Source: Fastidiosipila sp964627125
GTDB taxonomy: Bacteria > Bacillota > Clostridia > Saccharofermentanales > Fastidiosipilaceae
DNA: 36,751 nucleotides
NCBI GenBank assembly: GCA_964627125.1
Contig: CAZVJQ010000016.1
Span: 1 to 36,751, forward strand
Reading direction: 5' to 3'
The position numbers were made by a program, and so were the translations under genes. How positions within the stretch are numbered: the stretch's first letter is position 1; every line of letters starts with the position of its first letter. Under the pieces are notes generated by a model. It was not told where the DNA came from and ran no database searches. It was given only the letters and a program-made list of their open reading frames with translations. This document shows positions 24,628 through 32,112 of the stretch, piece after piece.

Positions 24628-25491
24628 ATGAAAAAAAGACTTGTATCATGGAACGTTAACGGGATAAGAGCCGTTGTTAAGAAGAATTTTTACGAATTCA
24701 TTGAATATGTAGATGCTGATATTATTGGAATTCAAGAGACTAAATGTAGTGCGGGGCAAATTGAACTTGACTTACCTGGCTACTACCAATATTGGAATTA
24801 TGCTGGTAAGAAGGGCTATTCTGGAACTGCAGTATTTACTAAAGAAAGACCAATCGCTTACAGTCATGGGCTAAATATACCTGACCCAAATAGAGCGCCT
24901 GATGAGGGTGTTAGTGTTTATGAGGTTAGCCAAGAGTTTATCGCTGCTAACGCTGAGCACTTGATTGAAGCCGAGGCTGTTGTTGAGCAAATGGAAACTG
25001 AAGGAAGAGTTATTACTCTTGAGTTTGAAGACTACTACTACGTTACTGTATATACTCCAAATTCACAAAATGAGCTGGCTCGTTTGGATAAACGCGAGAT
25101 GTGGGATGATGCATTTAGAGCATATTTAATGGAATTGGATAAATTTAAGCCTGTTATCGCATGTGGTGACTTGAACGTTGCACATAAGGAAATTGACTTG
25201 GCAAACCCTGATACTAACCATAAGAGTGCTGGTTTTAGTGATGAAGAAAGAGCTGGTTTCACTAAGCTTGTTGAAGCTGGATTTACAGATACATTCAGAC
25301 ACTTCTACCCTACACTTGAAGAGAAATATACATGGTGGAGCTATAGAACTAGAGCTAGAGATAGAAATGCTGGCTGGCGTATTGACTACTTCGTCACCAG
25401 TGAAAGAATTGATGACAGGCTAGTGAGTGCTGAAATACTAGACGATGTATTAGGTTCTGACCACTGCCCTGTATTATTGGAAGTTGAGTAA
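24628..25491 (+). CDS. Exodeoxyribonuclease III (AP endonuclease)
   Basis: A 287-residue endonuclease/exonuclease/phosphatase-fold enzyme of the ExoIII/ExoA family, acting at abasic sites in base excision repair. Catalytic residues: E37 in QETK, D181 and N183 in GDLNVAHKE, and D278-H279 in GSDHCPV. WNVNGIRA opens the fold. Compared with the usual ~250-residue form there is a 35-40-residue insertion at about 84-122, with a long acidic helix-like stretch between YGL and GRVITLE. The start at 24628 is favoured over the ATG three codons earlier because AAGGGAT is better spaced. The next gene starts 1 bp after its stop. Confidence 0.9.
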   Translation: MKKRLVSWNVNGIRAVVKKNFYEFIEYVDADIIGIQETKCSAGQIELDLPGYYQYWNYAGKKGYSGTAVFTKERPIAYSHGLNIPDPNRAPDEGVSVYEVSQEFIAANAEHLIEAEAVVEQMETEGRVITLEFEDYYYVTVYTPNSQNELARLDKREMWDDAFRAYLMELDKFKPVIACGDLNVAHKEIDLANPDTNHKSAGFSDEERAGFTKLVEAGFTDTFRHFYPTLEEKYTWWSYRTRARDRNAGWRIDYFVTSERIDDRLVSAEILDDVLGSDHCPVLLEVE

Positions 25492-25492
25492 T

Positions 25493-26782
25493 ATGGATTT
25501 AAATAGACCTATAAAAATTAGCGATGTACGTTCTAGAGGAAGTAGCGATTGGATTAAAATCCAAAACTTGAGCAATGAAGATATTGATATTTCTGGATAT
25601 TTTGTATCTGATGATAAGGGGCTAGGCAGAATTGGTAAATATAAGCCTTTGGCTGATGGCACCATACTTGCACCTGGTAAGACTCATAAATTCAAGCGTG
25701 GAGTGGATTTCTCATTTGGTTTAGGTAAGGAAGATGAGGCTAGGCTATATGATAGCAACTCCGAGCTAATCGATATTATTAAATGGACTAACCATGCGGA
25801 TAGCTACTTTGCCCAATTTGAAATCACTAAAAATAAGGACTGGCCTGGTTTACAAGAGGTTAAAGTTATTGATAATGTATCTTGGTTCTATGAAGATTCA
25901 TCTGGATTAGATTTTGGTGATGGAAGCTTATTTGTTGTAGATAATGCTCATGGGATTGTTTGGCGACTAAACTTAGATGAAAATGGCGTTCCTTCCATGC
26001 CAGATCAATTTTCTGAAGGTAAGAAAATTATCTATAGAGATAAAAATAGAAATCCTAGAACTGGTTTAGATATTGAAGGCGTCTCATATTCTGAAGACAA
26101 TAAGCTCTTCTTCGCTCTTGAAGTAGATAATGACGATAAGACAAGAAATTTAAATCAAATTATCATGGGTGATTTAAGTAAATATCCTGATGTAGAATAT
26201 ATTTTCATTGAAAAAGAATGGGATCTTAACAATATTGTGCCTATATCCGATAGCAATTACGGTATAGAAGCTGTAGAATGGGCGAAAGCTGCTTCCCTCG
26301 ACGGCTACCTTATTGACCAAAATACTGATGACATATTTGACCACAGAAATTATCCTGAAGCACAATCTGAAGGATTGTACTTCGTAGCACATGAAGCTAC
26401 TGGACTTATATTTGTAGTTGTTCTTAATGAGGATGAGTCAGTTGTATTAATCAATACTATTGATAGTGGTTTTGATGGTGCTATGGGTCTTGATTATGAC
26501 AACGATGAGAGAGTTTTATGGATTAGTACTGACGATAGTTTCTTAGGTCAGATGGCAAGAATAAAGTTCAAGTTTAAGGCAGATGCTAAATTTGATTTTT
26601 ATAATCCGCCCAAATATATGGACAGTGCTAATTTAAATAATGAAGGTTTCGCACTCGCAGATAAATCATATGGACCAGTTGGTCTACGCCCTGCCTATTG
26701 GGTACATGACGGCGACAATAAGAAATCATTGCGAATGGCTTACTTGAGCCACGATGAATTATATACAGAAGTTGAAGAGTAG
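25493..26782 (+). CDS. Lamin-tail domain plus beta-propeller (phytase-like) protein
   Basis: A 429-residue protein. Residues 5-105 resemble a lamin-tail domain (SDWIKIQNLSNEDIDISGY, then TILAPGKTHKF and EARLYDSNSELID). Residues 125-425 have repeated beta-strand motifs such as SGLDFGDGSLFVVDNAHG and DNDERVLWISTDD that look like a propeller of the esterase-like-phytase type; this second assignment is less certain. Such proteins are usually exported, yet there is no signal peptide or anchor. The ATG follows the exonuclease stop by one base (TAATATG), so it is probably translationally coupled; an in-frame TTG at 25484 is a possible alternative start. Function unknown. Confidence 0.6.
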   Translation: MDLNRPIKISDVRSRGSSDWIKIQNLSNEDIDISGYFVSDDKGLGRIGKYKPLADGTILAPGKTHKFKRGVDFSFGLGKEDEARLYDSNSELIDIIKWTNHADSYFAQFEITKNKDWPGLQEVKVIDNVSWFYEDSSGLDFGDGSLFVVDNAHGIVWRLNLDENGVPSMPDQFSEGKKIIYRDKNRNPRTGLDIEGVSYSEDNKLFFALEVDNDDKTRNLNQIIMGDLSKYPDVEYIFIEKEWDLNNIVPISDSNYGIEAVEWAKAASLDGYLIDQNTDDIFDHRNYPEAQSEGLYFVAHEATGLIFVVVLNEDESVVLINTIDSGFDGAMGLDYDNDERVLWISTDDSFLGQMARIKFKFKADAKFDFYNPPKYMDSANLNNEGFALADKSYGPVGLRPAYWVHDGDNKKSLRMAYLSHDELYTEVEE

Positions 26783-26794
26783 GAAAATTGCTTA

Positions 26795-28231
26795 ATGGCT
26801 AAAAAATCTAATATTTATTACTGTAGCGCTTGTGGATATGAGACCTCCGGTTGGATGGGCAAATGTCCTAATTGTAAGGCTTGGGATACTTTCGAAGAAA
26901 AACCTGTAGAGCCTAAAACCAAGAAGGTACAGCAAGCTGGTGTAAGCACTGGTTGGCTGGAAGATATGTTGACTAAGGATGATACTTCTGGTGTTGGCGG
27001 TTCTGGCGGCAAAAGCAATAAGATTTTTAAATTAAACGAAGTTGACAGTCAAGAAAGTTCCTATTATGCATCAGGAATTGAAGAGCTAGATAGAGTCTTA
27101 GGTTCTGGATTTGTACCAGCTTCTTTAGTATTAGTTGGTGGTGAGCCAGGAATTGGCAAGTCTACTCTACTCCTTCAAGCTGCAAGTGCTGTTGCTTCTC
27201 AGAAAGATTCAGAAGTTTTATATATCTGTGGTGAAGAATCTATTCAGCAGGTAAAAGCTAGAGCTGAGAGATTAAATTTATCTACAAATAATATCAATTT
27301 AACAAATGAAATAATTTTTGAAAATCTTGCTCCTATTATTCAAGAGAGCAATGCTAAGTTGTGTATAGTTGACTCAGTACAAACTGTATATTCTGAGCAA
27401 TCTAGTTCAGCTCCAGGATCTGTCAGCCAAGTAAGAGACGTCAGTGCAGGATTCTTGAGACTAGCTAAATCACTTGGTATTACAATTATTCTTGTTGGGC
27501 ATGTTACTAAGGATGGTAATATTGCAGGTCCTAGAGTTTTAGAACACATGGTAGATACTGTTATTTACTTTGAAGGCGATAAATATTCTAGTATGAGATT
27601 GGTTAGAGCTGTTAAAAATAGATTTGGTGCTACTAATGAAGTTGGAATATTTGATATGACAGGGACAGGCTTACAGGCTGTTGAGAATGCCTCTGAAGCG
27701 CTCCTATCTGGTAGACCTAAGAATGTAGCTGGGTCTGCTCTGACCTGTCTATTAGAAGGAACTAGACCGTTAATAATAGAGATACAAGCTCTTCTCAACC
27801 CTAGTTCATTTGCAAGTCCTGCTAGAGTAACTCAAGGATTGGACAAAAATAGAGTTAGCATGTTAATCGCTCTTACTGAACGTAAATTAGGTTTGGGGTT
27901 AGGCAATATGGATGCTTTCTTGAATGTCGTAAATGGGCTGAAGGCAGATGATCCAGCAAGCGACTTAGCACTAATTAGTGCAATAATTTCTAGTTTTAAT
28001 GAGAAGGCTCTTAAAGAAGGCATGCTCCTATGTGGAGAGGTTGGATTAACTGGTGAAATTAGACCAGTTTCCAGAGTTGAAGATAGAATTATTGAAGCTA
28101 ATAAGCTTGGATTTAAAACTATTGTCTTACCTGGAAGCAACGCTAAGCAAGCTAATAAAGTTAGAACTAAGGGTGATTTAGAACTTCTCTTCGTAGATAC
28201 TTTAAGTGAAGCTATGGATATTATTTGGTAG
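26795..28231 (+). CDS. radA: DNA repair protein RadA (Sms)
   Basis: A 478-residue branch-migration helicase of recombination and repair. The N-terminal zinc finger has C10, C13, C24 and C27; the RecA-like domain has Walker A GEPGIGKST (116-124) and the RadA-specific KNRFG motif followed by ATNEVG; the C-terminal Lon-protease-like domain contains GLGLGNMDAFLNVVNGL and ends GDLELLFVDTLSEAMDIIW. All parts and the length are normal. It begins 12 bp after the lamin-tail gene, with TAGGAAAA as a modest ribosome binding site, and so may share its transcript. The stop codon overlaps the first unit of a GC-rich repeat. Confidence 0.97.
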   Translation: MAKKSNIYYCSACGYETSGWMGKCPNCKAWDTFEEKPVEPKTKKVQQAGVSTGWLEDMLTKDDTSGVGGSGGKSNKIFKLNEVDSQESSYYASGIEELDRVLGSGFVPASLVLVGGEPGIGKSTLLLQAASAVASQKDSEVLYICGEESIQQVKARAERLNLSTNNINLTNEIIFENLAPIIQESNAKLCIVDSVQTVYSEQSSSAPGSVSQVRDVSAGFLRLAKSLGITIILVGHVTKDGNIAGPRVLEHMVDTVIYFEGDKYSSMRLVRAVKNRFGATNEVGIFDMTGTGLQAVENASEALLSGRPKNVAGSALTCLLEGTRPLIIEIQALLNPSSFASPARVTQGLDKNRVSMLIALTERKLGLGLGNMDAFLNVVNGLKADDPASDLALISAIISSFNEKALKEGMLLCGEVGLTGEIRPVSRVEDRIIEANKLGFKTIVLPGSNAKQANKVRTKGDLELLFVDTLSEAMDIIW

Positions 28232-28336
28232 CGATTCTGACCGGGCGATACCCTCTATAGTCAGATAGAACCTAAACATTCTGACCGGGCGATACCTAAG
28301 TCAATTAAATGATTACCCATGTTAAGGTAGCGATTC
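28227..28336. repeat. GC-rich repeat cluster after radA
   Basis: The 19-mer ATTCTGACCGGGCGATACC occurs exactly at 28234-28252 and 28278-28296. The 11-mer GGTAGCGATTC occurs at 28227-28237, joined to the first 19-mer, and again at 28326-28336. Within the full first unit GGTAGCG and CGATACC are near-complementary ends. The repeat is markedly GC-richer than its surroundings. Confidence 0.7.
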
Positions 28337-28391
28337 CTCACCTCTTCCTTTATAATTATTAAAATTTTACTAAAATTATGAAGGTGATTAG

Positions 28392-28958
28392 ATGAAGGTA
28401 ATAATATTATTTGGACCCCAAGCTGTTGGCAAGATGAGCATTGGCGAAAAACTATCTGAAAAATTGGACTTCCCACTCATGCATAACCATGTGACTCTAG
28501 ATGTTATCTGGCCATTTATCGGTTGGAACGATACTACCTTTGATTTATCTAGTCAGTTGCGTCTTGGTATTTTTGAATATATGTCTGAGCACGATAATAA
28601 GAAAGGTCTAATCTTTACATGTGTCTGGGCTTTTGACGAGGAAGAAGATTGGAATTTTATCAATCAGGTTAAAGATACTTTCACTAAGAATAAGCATGAA
28701 TTATATTGGGTTGAGTTAGAAGCTGATTTAGAAGAGAGATTGCGTCGTAATAAATCTGAAAATCGCTTGCTCAAGAAACCTTCTAAGAGAGATATTGAGT
28801 ATTCAGATTATGAGCTGTTAACTGCGGCTAATAAAAATAGGCTTAATTCTAATCCTGGTGAAATCAATGAGAAAAATTACATGCGACTAGATATTACAAA
28901 TATGTCAATCGATGAATCTAGTCAAGAAATCCTCAATTGGATAAATGAAATAGATTAA
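28392..28958 (+). CDS. P-loop NTPase, shikimate-kinase-like (AAA family ATPase)
   Basis: A 188-residue protein with a nucleoside-kinase-like P-loop, G8-PQAV-G13-K14, where Met15 replaces the usual Ser/Thr and Ser16 follows; the GK-M-S/T form is a known variant in this group of small P-loop proteins. HNHVTLD follows at about 31-37, and an LEADLEERLRRNKSENRL segment resembles the lid and R-rich region of small kinases. Substrate unknown. AAGGTGATT precedes the ATG. It lies alone between the radA repeat cluster and a bidirectional terminator. Confidence 0.7.
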   Translation: MKVIILFGPQAVGKMSIGEKLSEKLDFPLMHNHVTLDVIWPFIGWNDTTFDLSSQLRLGIFEYMSEHDNKKGLIFTCVWAFDEEEDWNFINQVKDTFTKNKHELYWVELEADLEERLRRNKSENRLLKKPSKRDIEYSDYELLTAANKNRLNSNPGEINEKNYMRLDITNMSIDESSQEILNWINEID

Positions 28959-28963
28959 AAAAT

Positions 28964-28992
28964 GAGCTCAGATCCTAATTGGAAATGAGCTC
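28964..28992. terminator. Bidirectional terminator between convergent genes
   Basis: GAGCTCA and TGAGCTC form a 7-bp stem, with CC/GG as a possible inner pair. On the minus strand the stem is followed by ATTTTTT; the plus side has only TTACTG. It should mainly stop the F420_oxidored-type gene. Confidence 0.65.
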
Positions 28993-29026
28993 TTACTGTA
29001 ATTAGCATCTTATGCTTGTATAATTT

Positions 29027-29689
29027 TTAGTTTTTAATATTCATTTCTTGTTTTTGTGTATTCACTAATTCTTGCGATTCTTCTAAACCAAGGCTTGCCC
29101 CAAAGAGAGGTGAGCCTGGTTCTAAGATAACACCATTCTTTAGTTCGCCAATGTATAGAGCTGTGAAACCAACGTTATCGATTATCTCTTCTACAGTTTC
29201 TATAGCACCTTCATCTTCACCAGCTAGCATGATTGCTTTACGACCTTCTGTGGTTTCAGGTAGTGCATGGTCACCTAAGTCGTGGTAGCCCATGTGGTTG
29301 AAGGCTTTGACCACTGTAGTATTGGTAAAATATGCTTGTACTTTTTCAGATGAGGACTCATTTTCGTCTGAGTAAATATTTTCTAGACCATCTACTTCCC
29401 ACCAATAGTTCATGGCATCTATTACGAGCTTATTCTCTAAGGGCTGTGGGTCCAAGTCTTTATATTTACTTAGGGGCAAAGCCAGCACAACTATATCCGC
29501 CTGCTCACTCACCTCTTCAGATGACAAAGGTTCTGAACCTGGTAATAGGATGCTGGTAGTTAATTTTATTTTATCAGCAGATCCAGATCCTGATATAAGC
29601 ACTGGATAGCCTGCATTAAGCAAGACTTTTCCCAATGTTGTTCCTAATTTACCTGCGCCAAGAATTCCTATTGTAGGTTTAGTCTTCAT
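29027..29689 (-). CDS. NAD(P)-binding protein, F420_oxidored / NADPH-dependent F420 reductase-like
   Basis: A 220-residue Rossmann protein. The dinucleotide motif is GILGAGKLGTTLG (8-20), followed by QADIVVLALPLSKY and DAMNYWW, and KAFNHMGY, which are typical of the F420_oxidored group. Coenzyme F420 itself is not expected in this kind of organism, so it may reduce another flavin or act on a different substrate. Its ATG overlaps the end of the luciferase-like gene by 11 bp (ATGAAGACTAA), so the two are translationally coupled and probably work together. Confidence 0.75.
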   Translation of the reverse strand: MKTKPTIGILGAGKLGTTLGKVLLNAGYPVLISGSGSADKIKLTTSILLPGSEPLSSEEVSEQADIVVLALPLSKYKDLDPQPLENKLVIDAMNYWWEVDGLENIYSDENESSSEKVQAYFTNTTVVKAFNHMGYHDLGDHALPETTEGRKAIMLAGEDEGAIETVEEIIDNVGFTALYIGELKNGVILEPGSPLFGASLGLEESQELVNTQKQEMNIKN

Positions 29690-30734
29690 TGTTTCCTTCT
29701 CTCAAAATTTCTCTAATTCTAGGGATAACTACTTTACCGTATAATTCGATATTCTTTAAACGTAGCTCAGGAGTAAATCCACCCATTCCGTAAACTATGT
29801 CGAAACGCTCTACACCTGTATCTTTAATAACACTTGCCATTTTTTGTGCTACTGTTTCTGGGCTACCGATGTAGTATGCTCCATGGTCAATCTGGAATTC
29901 GTATTGTTCTCTAGTCATTTTTGGCCAACCACGGTCTTTACCAGTTCTGTCCATGTTAGGTACTAGGTATTTCCAACCAATCTCTCTAGCTTCTTCATCT
30001 GTTTCTGCAATAATTGCTGGTGAGTGCATACCTACAGGTAATGCTGGTTTTCCGAATTGCTCTGTAGCTTGTTTGTATAATTCAATATATGGCTTAAATC
30101 TAGAAGGTCTACCACCTATAATTGCTAAGATTAATTGGTAACCGTAGTGTGCTGCACGTACTACTGATTCAGGTGTACCACCTACACCAATTGCTACATC
30201 CATTTCACGTTCTGTCATTTTTGGATATACATCTTGATTCTTTAGTGTTGGTGTAAATTTACCTTCCCAAGTTACAGGATCGCCTTGGATTAATTTATCA
30301 AATAGGGCAACTTTCTCTTCAAATAATTCATCGTAGTCTTGTAGGTTATAACCAAATAGACCATAAGATTCTGTAAATGAACCTCTACCTAGCATTATTT
30401 GTGAACGACCATTTGAAATTGCATCTAGTGTTGCAAATCTCTCATATAAACGAATAGGGTCATCTGAACTTAAAACAGTAACACCAGTACCTAGAGTAAT
30501 GTGCTTAGTAACTGTACTTAATGCTGCGATCATGATTTCAGGGCTTGAGATTGAATACTCTTCTCTGTGGTGCTCACCAAAGGTTAAATAATCAATTTTT
30601 AATTCATCTGCTAATTTTCCTTCTTCGATAATTCCTCGAAGTGATTCTTCATAAGTAACACGCTCACCTGTCTCAGGATCAAACGCTACGTCACCAAAGG
30701 TATCTAATCCAAATTTAATATTGTCTACATTCAT
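29679..30734 (-). CDS. LLM class flavin-dependent oxidoreductase (luciferase-like)
   Basis: A 351-residue TIM-barrel flavin enzyme of the bacterial luciferase superfamily: FGLDTFGD at the N-terminus, YLTFGEHHREEYSISSPE, LGTGVTVLSSDDPIRLYERFATLD, and IMLGRGSFTESYGLFG are characteristic. These enzymes use reduced FMN or F420 to oxidise diverse substrates; the substrate here is unknown. The start at 30734 follows TTGGAGA by 7 bp; an in-frame ATG six codons earlier is less well placed. The gene lies downstream of a MarR gene, separated from it by the (TTTTTTG)n tract, and is coupled to the F420_oxidored-like gene. Confidence 0.88.
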   Translation of the reverse strand: MNVDNIKFGLDTFGDVAFDPETGERVTYEESLRGIIEEGKLADELKIDYLTFGEHHREEYSISSPEIMIAALSTVTKHITLGTGVTVLSSDDPIRLYERFATLDAISNGRSQIMLGRGSFTESYGLFGYNLQDYDELFEEKVALFDKLIQGDPVTWEGKFTPTLKNQDVYPKMTEREMDVAIGVGGTPESVVRAAHYGYQLILAIIGGRPSRFKPYIELYKQATEQFGKPALPVGMHSPAIIAETDEEAREIGWKYLVPNMDRTGKDRGWPKMTREQYEFQIDHGAYYIGSPETVAQKMASVIKDTGVERFDIVYGMGGFTPELRLKNIELYGKVVIPRIREILREGNNED

Positions 30735-30778
30735 TTTCGATTCTCCAATCAATTTTAACTTTCGTTAAGGTTTATTTT

Positions 30779-30953
30779 GTTTTTTGTTTTTTGTTTTTTG
30801 TTTTTTGTTTTTTGTTTTTTGTTTTTTGTNNNNNNNNNNNNNNNNNNNNNNNNNNNNNNNNNNNNNNNNNNNNNNNNNNNNNNNNNNNNNNNNNNNNNNN
30901 NNNNNNNNNNNNNNNNNNNNNNNNNNNNNTTGTTTTTTGTTTTTTGTTTTTTT
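30779..30953. repeat. (TTTTTTG)n heptanucleotide tract with assembly gap
   Basis: Seven perfect TTTTTTG units occupy 30780-30828, and at least two more plus partial units occupy 30930-30953. Between them are 100 N, so the true copy number is unknown. The tract touches the MarR stop codon on one side and ends about 45 bp before the luciferase-like ATG on the other. On the coding strand it reads CAAAAAA. Confidence 0.9.
30830..30929. other. Assembly gap (100 N)
   Basis: Exactly 100 undetermined bases, a conventional length for a gap of unknown size. Identical repeat units on both sides indicate that the assembly broke inside the heptanucleotide tract. Confidence 0.98.
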
Positions 30954-30954
30954 A

Positions 30955-31395
30955 CTATTTACTTAATTTACTCTCAGCCTTCTTCCCTACTATTTTCAAG
31001 AGTTCAGCCAGTGTTTCTTTTTCTTCACTATCTAAAGGATCTAAAAATTCTTGGATAGTTTCTACATGCTGTGGGAAGATTTCTTGAAACATCCTCTCAC
31101 CTTCTTCAGTCAAACAGACTTGCCAATATCGGCGATTATTCTCATCTTGCTCTTTATGAACTAGTCCTTTAGCTTCTAGCTTATTAACCACATAAGTAAT
31201 ACTGCCACTTGGTATCATTAGTTTTTCACTAATAGATTGAATGTACTGAGGACCTTTGTTATATAAGAGTTCTAAGACTTCAAAATTATCCATTGTAAAT
31301 CCGTTCTCTTTTACATCCTCAACAATCAGGTTATATACACTTTTACTTGCTTTTAACCAGATACGGAAGAGATGTAAATCCTGCTCTTTATCCAT
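30955..31395 (-). CDS. MarR family transcriptional regulator
   Basis: A 146-residue winged-helix regulator of normal MarR length. The helix-turn-helix spans about 52-76 (YIQSISEKLMIPSGSITYVV), and the wing contains KEQDENNRRYWQVCLTEEG, with the usual DxRRxxxxLT-like signature read as ENNRRYWQVCLT. Flanking helices form the dimer interface. A single cysteine in the wing does not by itself suggest a redox sensor. AGGAGG precedes the ATG by 6 bp. It is the first gene of a likely three-gene unit with the luciferase-like and F420_oxidored-like genes. Two perfect palindromes upstream are candidate autoregulatory sites. Confidence 0.92.
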   Translation of the reverse strand: MDKEQDLHLFRIWLKASKSVYNLIVEDVKENGFTMDNFEVLELLYNKGPQYIQSISEKLMIPSGSITYVVNKLEAKGLVHKEQDENNRRYWQVCLTEEGERMFQEIFPQHVETIQEFLDPLDSEEKETLAELLKIVGKKAESKLSK

Positions 31396-31432
31396 TTGCT
31401 ACCTCCTTTGCAGTTCTTTGCTAAAGTGATTT

Positions 31433-31479
31433 AACTTAAGTTCAACTAACTTACAGGCTATATCCTAACATTAGGATAT
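31433..31479 (-). promoter_or_regulatory. Two palindromes upstream of the MarR gene
   Basis: AACTTAAGTT (31433-31442) is a perfect 10-bp palindrome overlapping a possible -35, TTGAAC, followed after 16 bp by TAGCAA. ATATCCTAA and TTAGGATAT (31460-31479) form a perfect 20-bp palindrome with a CA centre. Both fit the size of MarR operators and lie 38-84 bp before the marR ATG. Confidence 0.6.
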
Positions 31480-31581
31480 GCATTGTTTTCGTAACATATG
31501 AGTTCAAAAGGAGAGTGTTTGATTTTGGTTTTGTGCTTGTTAGAGGATGTGTAAATCTGTCAGAAAAATAGCCGTACAAAT

Positions 31582-31605
31582 TTAAGCCTTAAGAATTAGG
31601 CTTAA
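31582..31605 (-). terminator. Possible terminator after the broken gene
   Basis: TTAAGCCT and AGGCTTAA form an 8-bp perfect stem with an 8-nt loop, about 45 bp after the last stop codon of the broken reading frame on the minus strand. Only a short T-run follows, so it is a weak candidate. Confidence 0.4.
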
Positions 31606-31648
31606 TTAAGTTTTACAAAACTTAGCAATAATAATAGTTATTTATAAA

Positions 31649-32112
31649 TTACAAGGAGTTCCAATCAAGTTCATCTAAATCAGTGAAACCACTATCGTTG
31701 GCTTCACGCACTATGACTTCCTCTTGTGCTTCTATATTCTAAAAAGGACTTGAACCACTAATATCTTTGACAATCTCAACCCATTCAGAACTATCTGAAT
31801 CTTCAACTTTACGAGTCTCAAACTTAAATTCTTGTGGTAAATCATGAACCAAATTTGTAATTCTATCTAGATAATTTATATCTTCAATTCTTTCAGAATA
31901 TGCTGTAATAAGAATTAAAGTATTAACCTCACCAAATTTCACAAGCACAACATCATCATTGGGATAAAGTTTGTTGTCTAATATATATGGGTTACTCCAT
32001 ACCTCATACTCTTCCCATTTTAAAAACGCCTTGGAAATATACGTATCATATCTTCATCTGAGATTTCAAAATTTCTGAATAAATCCCCATAACAATTCCC
32101 TACATTAATCAT
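31649..32112 (-). pseudogene. Broken hypothetical gene (frameshift and in-frame stop)
   Basis: An ATG at 32112 overlaps the stop of the solute-binding gene and opens MINVGNCYGDLFRNFEISDE; this frame ends at a TAA (32020-32022) within CGTTTTTAAAA. Moving back one base there continues as LKWEEYEVWSNPYILDNKLY and so on to a TAG at 31739-31741. The same frame then goes on for 28 coding-like codons (including TDLDELDWNSL) to TAA at 31649-31651. Joined, these give about 154 residues of an acidic, soluble-looking protein that I do not recognise. One missing T in the T5 run would explain the first break. No clear ribosome binding site. It may be a pseudogene or a sequencing error. Confidence 0.55.

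Noticed and set aside
30777..31087. Three overlapping reading frames rich in Phe, Val and Cys
   Set aside because: They are translations of the (TTTTTTG)n tract and run through the N gap; no ribosome binding site.
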